Shown: positions 29,701-38,455 of the stretch, in pieces
Numbering within the stretch: the stretch's first letter is position 1
How the letters are laid out: each line of letters begins with the position of its first letter
Source of the DNA: Candidatus Opimibacter skivensis
GTDB taxonomy: Bacteria > Bacteroidota > Bacteroidia > Chitinophagales > Saprospiraceae
Assembly (NCBI GenBank): GCA_016721905.1
Contig: JADKHH010000029.1
Coordinates: 124,001 to 188,000, forward strand
Length of the DNA stretch: 64,000 nt
Direction: 5' to 3'
Notes under the pieces: generated by a model
The model's database searches: none
What the model was told of the DNA's origin: nothing
Seen by the model: the letters and a program-made list of their open reading frames with translations, nothing else
Position numbers and translations under genes: made by a program

Positions 29701-32464
29701 TGCGGCCAATAGCATCCATATTTACAAAGGCTTCATACGGAAGGCTGATGATGGTCCAGATATGCCTGATCATATTGTTGACGAGCAATTCTACAGAAGT
29801 AGTAATCTGATTTTTCCATTTGAGATCAGGTGCTTTTGTCAGGAAGCTCCAGCCAAAGGACAGAACGGATGGCGGAATGATAATGCCGATGACAGAAAAA
29901 GTCCAGAACCACGGCGTGAACGAAAAAATCCAACCATAGAATAGAATCATCATCATGGCTTGTGGCACAATGCTTCGACGTAGATTGTCCAGGATCTTCC
30001 ATCTGGATAATGCAGTAAGTTGATTTTTTTGATTGTCTTTGGCATATCCGGGAACAGTGGGATATAGCCATCGCGCAATCTGCCAGTCACCGCGTATCCA
30101 GCGATGACGACGTTTCACATCAGCCAGATACGTTGAAGGGTGTTCTTCGTACAATTGTACATCACTGATCAATCCAGATCGTGCATGACATCCTTCCAGC
30201 AGATCATGGCTTAATATGCGGTTGTCCGGAAACCGTTCGCTGAGCGTTTTTTCAAATGCATCTACTTCATAAATACCTTTGCCGATAAAGGAACCTTCTT
30301 TCAATACATCCTGGTAAACATCCGATATCACCCGTGTATACGGATCAATGCCTTCTTCATTGCCATGGATTCGCGCAAACCAGGAAGATCCTGAATGAGG
30401 TAAGCTGGAGGCAAGCCTTGGTTGAAGTATTCCATAACCTTCCGTGATCCGGTTTTTCTTTGGGTCATAGTACGGATGGTTTTGTGGATGATCAAGTGTG
30501 GCAATTATTTTCCACGCGGCTTCCCTGGGCAGTTGTGTATCGGTATCAAGGGTGATCACATATTTAATTGCTTGCAGGACCGATTGATCCCCTGCGATCA
30601 ACGAAAATTTTTCCTGCCCATGTCCTCTGAGGACGGCATTCAGGTCGCCTAATTTCCCACGTTTACGCTCATACCCCATCCATATTTTATCAATGGCATT
30701 ATACAAGCGGGGTCGGTGCAGCAGGAAAAATATATCATCTTTCGCGTTACCATACTTTGTATTGAGTTCACGTATACGTTTCGCTGCATACGAAAGCAAA
30801 TCCTTGTCTCCAGGAAGCTCTTCATCAGGCGCATCACGAAAATCAGTTAGTAAAGCAAAGTGAAGGTTATCTTGTTTGTTGGCGAGATACCGCACTTCCA
30901 TGCTCTCCAGCAGCTGATCAAGTTCTGATGTGCTGTTGAATAGGGTAGGCACAACGACTAATGTTCGTGAGGAGGATGATATGCCCTTTGAATAATCCAT
31001 GCGAGGCATAAAATCAGGCTGGACCATTAATGTGGCAAACCAATTGACAATAGCTGTGGCGAGTTGGCTGGTGGCAATGATCGTCAGTATCGCGATGGTA
31101 ATTAACCAACCAATCGGTTGATGCTGATGATAAGCATGTCGCACCAGAATACCTGCAAGTAAAAAAGTCAGCAGGATGATAGAGCCTGCGTAAACGTTAA
31201 AAGAATTTTCAGCCAGGGCACATTTAATTTTTTCAAACCAGTTGAATTTTATGCCTGCGCTTTTTTCTGTGCCGGAGACTCCCTTGCCTGTGAGATAGAA
31301 TCCTACATGGGTGTTTCGTTGACTGCCTTTACCGGACTCATGCATTTCACGGGCCGCATCAATGGCCAGTCTTGCCACATCTGGTTCTGATGTACCGCTT
31401 CGTTTTGCGATGGCTTCTACACGATGACGATAGTGGTCACGGGTTCTGAAATCCATGTGGCCATAGGTGCCTCCGATATCCGTTCGCAGGATGGTTTCCA
31501 CCCCACTTACCTTTTCTACAAATTCACGCCAATCCGCATTGTTGATAAATCGAAGGCTGCTGATACTGTTACTCATCGATACCTGGTCAGCAGCTTGCTT
31601 CTGGTTTTCCTGATGTACAAGCATATTGGTCGTCAGGCCATTTTCTGCCAATCGTTGCTCCACCCACGAGAGCGGTAATGAAAGTGCAGGCCCTTTGCCA
31701 AGTAACCGACGTGTGAGCTCTGCAACAAAAGAACTGACAATAGGTGGATTGGAGCGAGCCATATCAGCAGTGACTACAATCAGGCTCTTCGGATCCTTTT
31801 CAGCCGTTTCCGTCATTTTATCAGCCCAGTAATCTGCAAGGTTTTTATTGATACGATCCCGGGCGATTGTAGCTGCGAGTCTTCGGAGATTCTCTATCAG
31901 GGCGATGCGCAGCATGATGGGGATAGCCCATAGTTCACCAAGTTTAAGATTAGTGGCCTCCTGATATGCATTGACGAAACTGTTTAGATTTTCTGGATCC
32001 ACACGTCCATCGCTGTGGGCTATAATTTCAAGAGCAATGTCATAGACGCGGGGGAGGCCTGCTAAAGGACCTTTCGCCAGGCGGGGTAAAGTCTCACTGT
32101 AGGATTTTGGAAAGTGTTTTTTGCCAATCTGGATTTGTTCCTCAATACTGTAGAAATTATCGAGTAGCCATTCTCCTGCAGGGGATATCGAACTGTTTTC
32201 CTTAGCGGATTCGATGAGGAGATTGCGGACTTCAACTAAAATGGCTTCGTTTTCATCCAATCGCTTGAGCAGTTGCTCAGGCACGGGATCACTGCTCAGG
32301 GTATGCAATGCTGCCAGGGATAAGGCATATTGTTCAAGTTGCTCAGTGCTATAAAGCTCAGCCCGGAGCGGTGACTTCTCATTTTCGTATTTCCGCATCA
32401 GGTTGTCACCCAGGAACGGAAATCTGATCTGGGAAAGGAATTCCTGAAATGTATTGGTACTCAC
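23786..32464 (-). CDS. ndvB: Cyclic beta-1,2-glucan synthase (NdvB/ChvB type)
   Basis: A 2,892-residue membrane enzyme that builds cyclic beta-1,2-glucan from UDP-glucose. Order of parts: soluble N-terminal region (1-420); TM helices (~425-475); GT84 glycosyltransferase (~495-800), with VVVPTLFN, the DTDTQLP acidic motif near 641 and RRHRWIRGDWQ near 788; more TM helices (~830-870, ~955-1000); a glucoamylase-like domain (~1020-1500); GH94-type sugar-binding sandwiches (~1590-2400); and a C-terminal GH94 phosphorylase-like (alpha/alpha)6 domain with GAGDWNDGMD near 2575, which controls glucan length. Size and order match rhizobial NdvB. The product is a periplasmic osmolyte and may be exported. 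It stands alone, and its TGA stop lies inside an ACTCACA repeat array. Confidence 0.92.
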   Translation of the reverse strand: MSTNTFQEFLSQIRFPFLGDNLMRKYENEKSPLRAELYSTEQLEQYALSLAALHTLSSDPVPEQLLKRLDENEAILVEVRNLLIESAKENSSISPAGEWLLDNFYSIEEQIQIGKKHFPKSYSETLPRLAKGPLAGLPRVYDIALEIIAHSDGRVDPENLNSFVNAYQEATNLKLGELWAIPIMLRIALIENLRRLAATIARDRINKNLADYWADKMTETAEKDPKSLIVVTADMARSNPPIVSSFVAELTRRLLGKGPALSLPLSWVEQRLAENGLTTNMLVHQENQKQAADQVSMSNSISSLRFINNADWREFVEKVSGVETILRTDIGGTYGHMDFRTRDHYRHRVEAIAKRSGTSEPDVARLAIDAAREMHESGKGSQRNTHVGFYLTGKGVSGTEKSAGIKFNWFEKIKCALAENSFNVYAGSIILLTFLLAGILVRHAYHQHQPIGWLITIAILTIIATSQLATAIVNWFATLMVQPDFMPRMDYSKGISSSSRTLVVVPTLFNSTSELDQLLESMEVRYLANKQDNLHFALLTDFRDAPDEELPGDKDLLSYAAKRIRELNTKYGNAKDDIFFLLHRPRLYNAIDKIWMGYERKRGKLGDLNAVLRGHGQEKFSLIAGDQSVLQAIKYVITLDTDTQLPREAAWKIIATLDHPQNHPYYDPKKNRITEGYGILQPRLASSLPHSGSSWFARIHGNEEGIDPYTRVISDVYQDVLKEGSFIGKGIYEVDAFEKTLSERFPDNRILSHDLLEGCHARSGLISDVQLYEEHPSTYLADVKRRHRWIRGDWQIARWLYPTVPGYAKDNQKNQLTALSRWKILDNLRRSIVPQAMMMILFYGWIFSFTPWFWTFSVIGIIIPPSVLSFGWSFLTKAPDLKWKNQITTSVELLVNNMIRHIWTIISLPYEAFVNMDAIGRTMWRMHVSRKNLLQWDPFHSGPTSKSMSGHFKTMWFGTMSGIALIIFLPFVSWPAFIIASPILILWIVSPAIAWWISIPQQRKKASLSPQQNQYLQNLARKTWAFFENFIGPDDNWLPPDNYQENPEPRIAHRTSPTNIGLSLLSSLAAHDFGYLTTLQLLDRSKETLSTMQELERHKGHFLNWYHTQTLLPLYPRYVSTVDSGNLAASLLTFKEGLLSLYTLPVLRDNLYTGLSDTINVLREKTKEPGAFQKILDERNAMGSAESLRLSSAKTFLEKILPAAEAFLDKQKPIGTAESIWWAETLVKQCSNATFELTTLTGWMQDVEQHPKLSEVFRMPVHIPSLNDLMNMTDALLPKLEKTILKEHGPEEKEWMIELESRIRNARLMAAEMIESIDILARQCIEFSDYQYDFLFDPAQHFFSIGYNVEDHRRDPGCYDLLGSEARLGVYVAIAQGKIPQESWFALGRQLTNTGKDPVLISWSGSMFEYLMPLLIAPVYESTLLDQTHKGAVRRQIEYGQRRGLPWGLSESCFSMVHANMDYMYRAFGVPGLGLKRGLADDYVVAPYASIMALMIEPDEAYENLQAMSLQGFEGKWGFYEAIDYTASRLQRGQTESVVKAFMAHHHGMSLLSLAYLLRDQPMQKRFQADLQFQTSLLLLQEKIPQVTTYFSPIVDVADLPSEPVNTDLRIIPSANTLLPEVQLLSNGRYHVMVTNAGGGYSRWKDTAVTRWREDGTCDNWGSFCYIRDLESGEFWSSGYQPTIKQADHYEVIYSQGRAEIKRRDYNIDVHTEIIVSPEDDVELRRLHITNRSRKKRQIEFTSYAEVVLNAGMADMLHPAFSNLFVQTEIIAPRHAIMCTRRPRSVEEHPLWMFHLMKVHGADVQEVSFETSRDHFIGRGNTISEPKSMMQKEGLTGNEGSVLDPIVAIQYRVTLKPYETITLDMVYGIGGTQEEGQRLVEKYQDKHMIDRAFELAWTHSQVVLRQINATAAEALLYCRMASSIIYANASFRADPGIILKNHREQSGLWSHSISGDFPIVLLQIEDNTNIELVEQMVKAHAFWRQKGLIVDLVIWNEDHGGYRQVLQNQILSLIAPTNVVEEQNRPGSIFVRSADQLSNEDRILFQTVARVIISDKLGTLEGQLNRRKKLKPILPNFVAQKSFPLIESAVDTREDLLFFNGIGGFSKNGKEYIITTKPDQVTPAPWSNVIANPQFGTVISESGQSYTWFQNAHEQRLTPWHNDPVTDLGGEHFYIRDEETGRFWSPAPLPARGKTPYITRHGFGYSVFEHLEDGIHTTMRVFTDIDKPIKYSVITIENKSGRTRQLSATGYVEWVLGDLQHKTKMHITTEVDLNSDAIVASNSYSTEFGRLLGFFDVNDPGRAITTDREEFLGRNGNPKNPEALRKSKLSGKTGAALDPCAAIQVTLTLEDGEKNDVVYRLGAASHMEDLRHLISHGRGKAAAREAFEKVKVSWDKSLSVVKIESPDLSLNTLTNGWLNYQTLSCRLWARSGFYQSGGAFGFRDQLQDVLSLLHNEPLLARQQILLCASRQFVQGDVQHWWHPPAGRGVRTRCSDDYLWLPYVTSSYVLVTGDTSILDEHVQFLESRPLAKDEHSYYDMPIRSDQSATLYEHCVRAIDFGLQFGQHGLPLMGAGDWNDGMDRVGSEGKGESVWLAWFLSDTIQRFSEVARLREDELLLHRFGLIQATLKDSIEKNAWDGEWYRRAYFDDGTPLGSKTNEECKIDSIAQSWAVISGVGDKTRSHQGMREAEKRLVRKQDKIIQLFDPPFDTSDLNPGYIKGYVPGVRENGGQYTHAAIWMIMAFAAMRDKEKMWELLQMINPINHGSTPEGMKTYKVEPYVVAADVYAVSQHSGRGGWTWYTGSAGWLYQLIVDSVIGLKRRGDKLYFDPCLPDEWANVSIQYKFKTSIYNIEMLQESSGNDVMQIVLDGVVISGNFINLVDDGKEHNVSCEL

Positions 32465-32697
32465 TGGCTATGAACGTTTTAGGTGATCAATATCACGCCC
32501 TTCACTACCTGGTCAACATGCATTCATGAGGATGAGTCAATAGTTATAGAGTGCAGCCCATCATTGGATAATGGCTACACTAATCAGGATAGACTACTTA
32601 ACTAGACAAACAAAGAGGAAGAAAGGTTCGGGACAAGTCAAACTCATTGGCATCGCTCGTTCAAGTAGTGCCTTCTGCGCCATCAAGCAAGTCGCTC

Positions 32698-32747
32698 GTT
32701 CAAGTCTTCAGACTTGAATGCCATATATGCTCGTCTCCTGACGAGCG
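32698..32747 (+). repeat. R2 dispersed double-hairpin repeat, copy 1
   Basis: A 50-base element with two hairpins, TTCAAGTCTTCAGACTTGAA and GCTCGTCTCCTGACGAGC, joined by TGCCATATAT. A second copy lies in opposite orientation at 61440-61489, with about three differences. It is in the 429-base gap upstream of ndvB, which otherwise holds R1 copy C and no gene. Confidence 0.8.
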
Positions 32748-32763
32748 AGCGTTAGCCTTCGCC

Positions 32764-32850
32764 TTTTTTAGTGGGGTTAAAACCCCACTTTACAAAATCG
32801 GTCGTGCCTACGGCACTCGGATCGATGCTTTGTAATAATCGATCTTTTTA
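32764..32850. repeat. R1 dispersed repeat, copy C
   Basis: A full-length R1 copy with an intact first hairpin (AGTGGGGTT/AACCCCACT), 16 bases after an R2 element. CCTTCGCC hexamer-like repeats lie on both sides. Confidence 0.85.
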
Positions 32851-32893
32851 TGCTTTTTAGTCTTTTCCGCCTTCGCCTCCGCCTTCGCCTTTT

Positions 32894-33442
32894 TTACTTC
32901 CCGAGTGCTCTCAGATCAAACTTCAGCTTCATCTCCGTCAATGCGGGTGAAATCTCCCTGAAATTTAACCTGATCTCGATACCGATATATTCTTCTTTTA
33001 TCCAATCACTCACATCAGTAATACCTGGGAAAAGCCTGATGGTATTCTTCTCCTTATATGGAATGGGGTCGAGATATAGGAACTCTACCTTATTGGCAGG
33101 GTCGAAAGGATCAAAGATGTAGATCGAAACCCTTGAGATAAAATTCAGATTTTCATCGCCAAACAGGCTTGATAGCGCGGCATCTTTAGCCTCGATCGCA
33201 ATCACCTCATCAGCGCTGTGGCCTGAAGCAGCCAGCTTTTCAAGATAGCGGGTCGGTATAGGACTGAAGGAGTAAATGTGGGTATCAAACGTATTCAAGC
33301 CAGGCAGGATGTCAAACTCAATAGGAGGAGGAGGGAAATTAAGCTCAAATAGCTCCTGCCGGTCATCATTCTTGCATGACAACTGCATCAATCCTGCAAA
33401 AAGACTGATCAATACCCCAAACCGTAGCATGCTCTTTTTCAT
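32894..33442 (-). CDS. Putative lipoprotein of unknown function
   Basis: About 182 residues, started at MKKSMLRFGVLISLFAGLMQLSC because this gives a lipoprotein signal with Cys 23; an upstream in-frame ATG adds 12 residues without improving it. The mature part is proline-rich at first (FPPPPIEFD) and then mixed beta. It has no recognised domain. It lies between two R1 copies, with CCTTCGCC repeats directly behind its stop codon. Confidence 0.6.
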   Translation of the reverse strand: MKKSMLRFGVLISLFAGLMQLSCKNDDRQELFELNFPPPPIEFDILPGLNTFDTHIYSFSPIPTRYLEKLAASGHSADEVIAIEAKDAALSSLFGDENLNFISRVSIYIFDPFDPANKVEFLYLDPIPYKEKNTIRLFPGITDVSDWIKEEYIGIEIRLNFREISPALTEMKLKFDLRALGK

Positions 33443-33629
33443 ATGACCCCATGGTAACGTTTGAAACGGCCTTTTCATTATAATTCGCCTTAGTCTTCAA
33501 CCCCTTCTGTGTGATATGGTTTTGAGTACCCCAAATTTATTTGGCACAGATCCCTTCATCCCTTGATCCTTTCATCCCTCTTAGGCCTCTTAAGCCCATT
33601 CCACCTTCGCCTCCGCCTTCGCCTTCGCC

Positions 33630-33717
33630 TTTTTTAGTGGGGTTAAAACCCCACTTTACAAAATCGGTCGTGCCTACGGCACTTGGATCGATGATTTGTA
33701 ATCTTCGATCTTTTTAG
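33630..33717. repeat. R1 dispersed repeat, copy D
   Basis: A full-length R1 copy in the 444-base divergent gap between the lipoprotein gene and the GCS2-CBS gene. CTTCGCCTCCGC-type hexamer repeats flank it at about 33603-33630 and 33778-33810. Nothing else is seen in this gap. Confidence 0.85.
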
Positions 33718-33886
33718 CATTATTTTGATAGTCATGCTTTGTAGCCTCTTTTGCCCTTCAGGCTCTTCAGCCTCTTTTGCCTTCGCCTCAGCCTTCGCCT
33801 TCGCCTTTTTTTACATTTTTAGCTAAACTCTCAAATAGTGTCTTATTTTTCACTTCTTATTCTCACAACAATAAAAACCAGGAATC

Positions 33887-35818
33887 ATGGGAGAGCAGCG
33901 CGTATCGATCGTAAAGTCACAAGACCAGATGCAACAATTCGTCAAATCACTCCTAGACGATGTCAAGGCATTAGAATACATGATCGACAATGACTGGTTT
34001 GAAAAGGACATCGTGCGGATCGGTGCCGAACAGGAAATGGTCCTGGTCGACCAAAAGACCTTTAAACCTGCCTGCATCAATATGGAGGCCCTCAAGCACA
34101 TGGAGGAATGGCCATGGGTGGAAACCGAACTCGCCAAGTTTAACCTGGAAATCAACCTTGAACCGCGTGAATTCAGCGCCAATGCCCTCAGGGACCTGGA
34201 AGACGAATGCACCGGGAAGCTGGAGAAAATAGAACATGTCATCAATAAACTTGGGGCTACGATCGTGCTCACAGGGATCCTTCCGACACTGCGGAAGTTT
34301 GACCTCGACATGAACAATCTTACGCCAAAGCAACGCTACTTTGCCCTGATGGAAGCCATCAATCAGCAACTGGTGGGCAATAGTTATGAACTCAATCTGG
34401 TAGGTATCGACGAACTCCTGATCAAACACGACTCCCCACTGATCGAAGCAGTCAACACAAGTTTCCAGGTGCATTTGCAGGTGCATCCTTCAGAATTCGT
34501 CAGCATGTACAATCTGTCACAGGCATTAGCTGCCCCGGTGATGGCGATGGGGGCTAATTCACCCATCGTATTTGGACGCAGGCTTTGGCATGAATCAAGG
34601 ATCGCAATGTTCCAACAAGCCCTGGACACGCGGACCAGTCATGATCACATGCGGGAGCGCAGTGCGCGTGTCAATTTTGGAAGACAATGGCTCGACAAAT
34701 CCATCCTTGAAATCTACAGGGAAGATATCGTACGCTTCAGGGTATTACTGAGCGGAGATGTGCAGGAAGATGCACTCGCTTTGATCAGCACCGGCCAGGT
34801 ACCAAAGCTGAGATCCCTTCAGGTACATAACAGCACTGTGTATCGCTGGAACAGGCCGTGCTATGGCATCAGTGATAATGGTAAGCCACACCTCCGGATT
34901 GAAAACAGAGTGCTTCCTTCCGGCCCAACCGTCCTTGACGAAGTGGCTAATGCAGCCCTCTGGTTAGGTTGTATGGTTCAGATGCATGACGATGTAGGCG
35001 ATATCCGGAATAAAATTGGATTTGAAGACGTTTATGACAACTTTGGGAAGGCAGCTAAGTTTGGTATCGACTCTAAGTTTACCTGGATGTTTGACCAAAA
35101 AATACCGGTCGTAGAACTTGCGCTCAAAGAACTCATCCCAAGAGCCAGGAAAGGTCTTGAAATGCGCAATGTCCACCCAGACAGCATTTCGAGATATATG
35201 GATGTCATCGAAGAAAGGGCGACCGAGCATATGAATGGTGCCAGATGGGCACTCCGTTCGTACACGAAGCTGAAAAAAGAAACCACCGAAGACGAAGCCT
35301 TGACCGTATTGACCTATGCGATGTGTGTCAATGAAAAATCTGGAATCCCGGTCCATAAATGGAAAATGCCGGAACTGAAAGACCTGAAAGAATACAGACC
35401 ATCCGGGCTAAAGGTCAGTGAGTTTATGACCACCGACCTCTTTACAGTTCAGAAGGACGACATCCTGGACCTCGTCATCGATATGATGGACTGGAGGAAA
35501 ATCAGGTATACACCTGTTGAAGACAAAGAGGGTAAACTGGTTGGACTCATTACATTGAGACATGTATTGCGGCACATGCTCAAACTGCGCAGCCATGATC
35601 CGGGTCTGGAACCTGAGATCACTACCGCCAAGGATATCATGAATAGTAAACCATTCACGATCGATCCAAATGCTACGATCCACGAGGCCATGTCTATCAT
35701 GCGCACAAACAACATCGGTTGCCTCCCTGTGGTCAAGAATGGCGAGTTGATAGGCATCATCACAGAAATGGACTTTCTCAGGATCGCCGGCCGGTTGATT
35801 GAAAGGCTGGAGGGGTAA
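33887..35818 (+). CDS. Glutamate-cysteine ligase (GCS2)-like protein with CBS pair
   Basis: A 643-residue cytoplasmic protein. Residues ~1-480 form a GCS2 carboxylate-amine ligase fold: IGAEQEMVLVD near 47 is the ATP/glutamate-site start, and INLEPREFS and SFQVHLQV follow. Residues ~505-640 are two CBS domains (SEFMTTDLFTVQ...TPVEDKEGKLVGLIT and AKDIMNSKPFTID...LPVVKNGELIGIIT) that usually bind adenine nucleotides. The family joins a carboxylate to an amine using ATP; gamma-glutamylcysteine synthesis is possible but not certain. The CBS pair suggests control by energy charge. It is followed by an 86-base tandem repeat region. Confidence 0.85.
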   Translation: MGEQRVSIVKSQDQMQQFVKSLLDDVKALEYMIDNDWFEKDIVRIGAEQEMVLVDQKTFKPACINMEALKHMEEWPWVETELAKFNLEINLEPREFSANALRDLEDECTGKLEKIEHVINKLGATIVLTGILPTLRKFDLDMNNLTPKQRYFALMEAINQQLVGNSYELNLVGIDELLIKHDSPLIEAVNTSFQVHLQVHPSEFVSMYNLSQALAAPVMAMGANSPIVFGRRLWHESRIAMFQQALDTRTSHDHMRERSARVNFGRQWLDKSILEIYREDIVRFRVLLSGDVQEDALALISTGQVPKLRSLQVHNSTVYRWNRPCYGISDNGKPHLRIENRVLPSGPTVLDEVANAALWLGCMVQMHDDVGDIRNKIGFEDVYDNFGKAAKFGIDSKFTWMFDQKIPVVELALKELIPRARKGLEMRNVHPDSISRYMDVIEERATEHMNGARWALRSYTKLKKETTEDEALTVLTYAMCVNEKSGIPVHKWKMPELKDLKEYRPSGLKVSEFMTTDLFTVQKDDILDLVIDMMDWRKIRYTPVEDKEGKLVGLITLRHVLRHMLKLRSHDPGLEPEITTAKDIMNSKPFTIDPNATIHEAMSIMRTNNIGCLPVVKNGELIGIITEMDFLRIAGRLIERLEG

Positions 35819-35819
35819 A

Positions 35820-36065
35820 TCGGCCAAAGGCCGTTGTTGGTGTCCCCAATAACAACCACGAGTATCCTCGCTGGTGGTGAGGACACCAGGCCAGCGGCCA
35901 TGTGCCAGCGGCGAAGCCGTTGTTGGTGTCCCCACCAACAACCACGAATATCCTCGCTGGTGGTGAGGACACCATGCCAGCGGCCATGTGCCAGCGGCGA
36001 AGCCGTTGTTGGTGTCCCCACCAACAACCACGAATATCCTTGTCGGTGTCCCCACTAACAACCAA
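35820..36065. repeat. 86-bp tandem repeat, about 2.8 copies
   Basis: The GCCGTTG mark recurs at 35830, 35916 and 36002, a period of 86. Each unit has a GTTGTTGGTG-TCCC-CACCAACAAC hairpin and a GGTGTCC/GGACACC inverted pair. The first unit differs slightly and the last is truncated and rearranged. It fills the 306-base gap between the GCS2-CBS and aconitase genes. Confidence 0.9.
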
Positions 36066-36125
36066 GAAAGAACCTTATTTTTACGGTTTCGTTCTATTGA
36101 CCATCAACAATACTAACTATACATC

Positions 36126-38396
36126 ATGATATTCGATTTTGATATGATCAAGGCGGTATATGCCGCCCTCCCGGGTAAAGTAGACAATGCCAGGAAAGCC
36201 CTTGGCAGGCCGCTGACCCTCTCCGAAAAGATCCTTTTTAGCCACCTCCATGCTGATTCTCCTATGCGGGATTATGCGAGAGGTAAAGACTACGTTTTTT
36301 TCGCGCCAGACCGGGTCGCCATGCAAGACGCAACTGCTCAAATGGCTCTCCTCCAGTTTATGATGTGCGGAATGGAGAAAACGGCCGTTCCAAGTACAGT
36401 GCATTGTGATCACCTGATCCTCGCACAGACCGGTGCTGACACTGACCTTAAGACTGCCCTTGATGTTAACTCAGAAGTATATTCTTTCCTTTCTTCAGTA
36501 TCCACCAAATACGGCATCGGTTTCTGGAAACCAGGAGCAGGAATTATCCACCAGACGGTTTTGGAAAATTATGCTTTCCCCGGTGCCATGATGATCGGTA
36601 CCGACAGCCACACGCCAAATGCAGGTGGTCTGGGTATGCTGGCCATCGGAGTAGGAGGTGCTGATGCAGTAGATGTGATGGTCGGAATGCCATGGGAACT
36701 CAAGATGCCAAAGCTGATCGGCGTACATCTGAAAGGCAAACTCAGCGGATGGGCTTCACCAAAGGATGTGATCCTCAAAGTAGCTGGGATCCTTACTGTA
36801 AAGGGTGGAACCGGTGCTATCGTTGAATACTTTGGCGAAGGAGCACGCTCCATGTCATGTACAGGAAAAGGAACGATTTGCAATATGGGTGCCGAGATCG
36901 GTGCTACCACCTCAACCTTCGGATACGATGATTCGATGGCTCGCCTTCTCAAAGCAACAGGCAGGGAAGACGTAGCAACTTTAGCAGATAGTATCGCTGC
37001 TCATCTAACAGGTGATCCTGAATGTTATGCTGATCCTTCGAAATATTTCGATCAGGTCATCGAGCTTGATCTTGATACACTCGAACCACATATCAATGGT
37101 CCATACACACCGGATCTCGCATGGCCGATCAGCGAATTTGCTGCTGCCGTTGCCAAAAATGACTATCCGGAAAAACTCGATGTCGGTTTGATAGGTTCTT
37201 GCACTAATTCTTCTTATGAAGATATTTCAAGAGCAGCTTCCATTGCTAAGCAGGCGAAGGATAAAAAGCTGAAAGTAAAATCAGAATTTACGGTGACACC
37301 GGGTTCTGAACTGATCAGATATACTGTAGAGCGTGATGGTATGCTTCAGGATTTCGAAGAAGTCGGTGGATTAGTGCTCGCCAATGCCTGCGGACCGTGC
37401 ATAGGTCAATGGGCAAGGCACATGGATGATCCAAAGAGAAGAAATTCAATCATTACTTCCTTCAACAGGAATTTTGCAAAACGTAATGATGGCAATGCAT
37501 CCACACATGCATTTGTAGCTTCTCCCGAAATCGTAACTGCACTCGTTTTTGCAGGTGATTTAAATTTCAACCCACTGACCGATACGCTGATCAATGAAGA
37601 TGGTGTGGAAGTACGTTTCGATCCACCCGTTGGTGTCGAGCTGCCTCCAAAGGGATTTGATGTAGAGGATTCAGGGTTCCAGGCACCCGCTGCTGAAGGA
37701 TTTAAGATCAATGTGGATGTTGATCCTGCATCTGATAGACTACAATTACTCACGCCTTTCACACCGATCACAGTTGACCAGGTCAAGGATATGCGGGTAT
37801 TACTAAAGGCGCAAGGAAAATGTACTACTGACCATATCTCCATGGCAGGTCCATGGTTGAAATACAGAGGTCATCTTGAAAACATTTCCAACAATTGCTT
37901 TATCGGTGCGATCAATGCATTCAATGGGGAAGCCAACAAAGTGATCAATCACGAAGAAGGTAAATACATGGCCGTGCCTGACTCCGCAAGAGCGTATCAG
38001 AAGAAAGGTGTTTCAACCGTTGTCTTCGGTGAAGAAAACTATGGCGAAGGTTCATCACGTGAGCATGCGGCGATGGAGCCAAGATATCTTGGAGTAAAAG
38101 CAATCGTGGTAAAATCATTTGCCCGTATCCATCAGACCAATCTGAAGAAACAAGGTATGCTCGCATTGACCTTTGTCAATCCGGCGGATTATGACCTGGT
38201 GAGACAAGATGACTTCGTCGATATCCTTGGGTTTGAAAATTTCAATCCGGAATCAGAAATCAAGATCAGGTTGCGTCATGCAGATGGCACCCAGGATACC
38301 TTCGATGTGCTGCACGGATATAATGAGCAGCAGGCGGAATGGGTGATAGCAGGATCTGCGTTAAATAAAATCCGACACGATAAGCATTCAGCTTAA
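36126..38396 (+). CDS. acn: Aconitate hydratase
   Basis: A 756-residue aconitase of the mitochondrial/bacterial single-chain type, converting citrate to isocitrate in the TCA cycle. The three [4Fe-4S] cysteines are C359 (GSCTNSS), C422 and C425 (ACGPCIGQW). The HCDHL, TDSHTPNAGG and NYGEGSSREHAA segments match the active site of the family. Length is normal. It is likely monocistronic; MscL follows after 59 bases. Confidence 0.95.
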   Translation: MIFDFDMIKAVYAALPGKVDNARKALGRPLTLSEKILFSHLHADSPMRDYARGKDYVFFAPDRVAMQDATAQMALLQFMMCGMEKTAVPSTVHCDHLILAQTGADTDLKTALDVNSEVYSFLSSVSTKYGIGFWKPGAGIIHQTVLENYAFPGAMMIGTDSHTPNAGGLGMLAIGVGGADAVDVMVGMPWELKMPKLIGVHLKGKLSGWASPKDVILKVAGILTVKGGTGAIVEYFGEGARSMSCTGKGTICNMGAEIGATTSTFGYDDSMARLLKATGREDVATLADSIAAHLTGDPECYADPSKYFDQVIELDLDTLEPHINGPYTPDLAWPISEFAAAVAKNDYPEKLDVGLIGSCTNSSYEDISRAASIAKQAKDKKLKVKSEFTVTPGSELIRYTVERDGMLQDFEEVGGLVLANACGPCIGQWARHMDDPKRRNSIITSFNRNFAKRNDGNASTHAFVASPEIVTALVFAGDLNFNPLTDTLINEDGVEVRFDPPVGVELPPKGFDVEDSGFQAPAAEGFKINVDVDPASDRLQLLTPFTPITVDQVKDMRVLLKAQGKCTTDHISMAGPWLKYRGHLENISNNCFIGAINAFNGEANKVINHEEGKYMAVPDSARAYQKKGVSTVVFGEENYGEGSSREHAAMEPRYLGVKAIVVKSFARIHQTNLKKQGMLALTFVNPADYDLVRQDDFVDILGFENFNPESEIKIRLRHADGTQDTFDVLHGYNEQQAEWVIAGSALNKIRHDKHSA

Positions 38397-38455
38397 TTCC
38401 AGTAATGCTCTTGATTTAAATAAAGGACCTTCTTCATAACTAAAACAAAACGAAC

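Noticed and set aside
35408..36065. Several overlapping minus-strand frames across the 86-bp repeat
   Set aside because: They differ only by frame through a tandem repeat whose period is not a multiple of three, and they overlap the GCS2-CBS gene; not genes.
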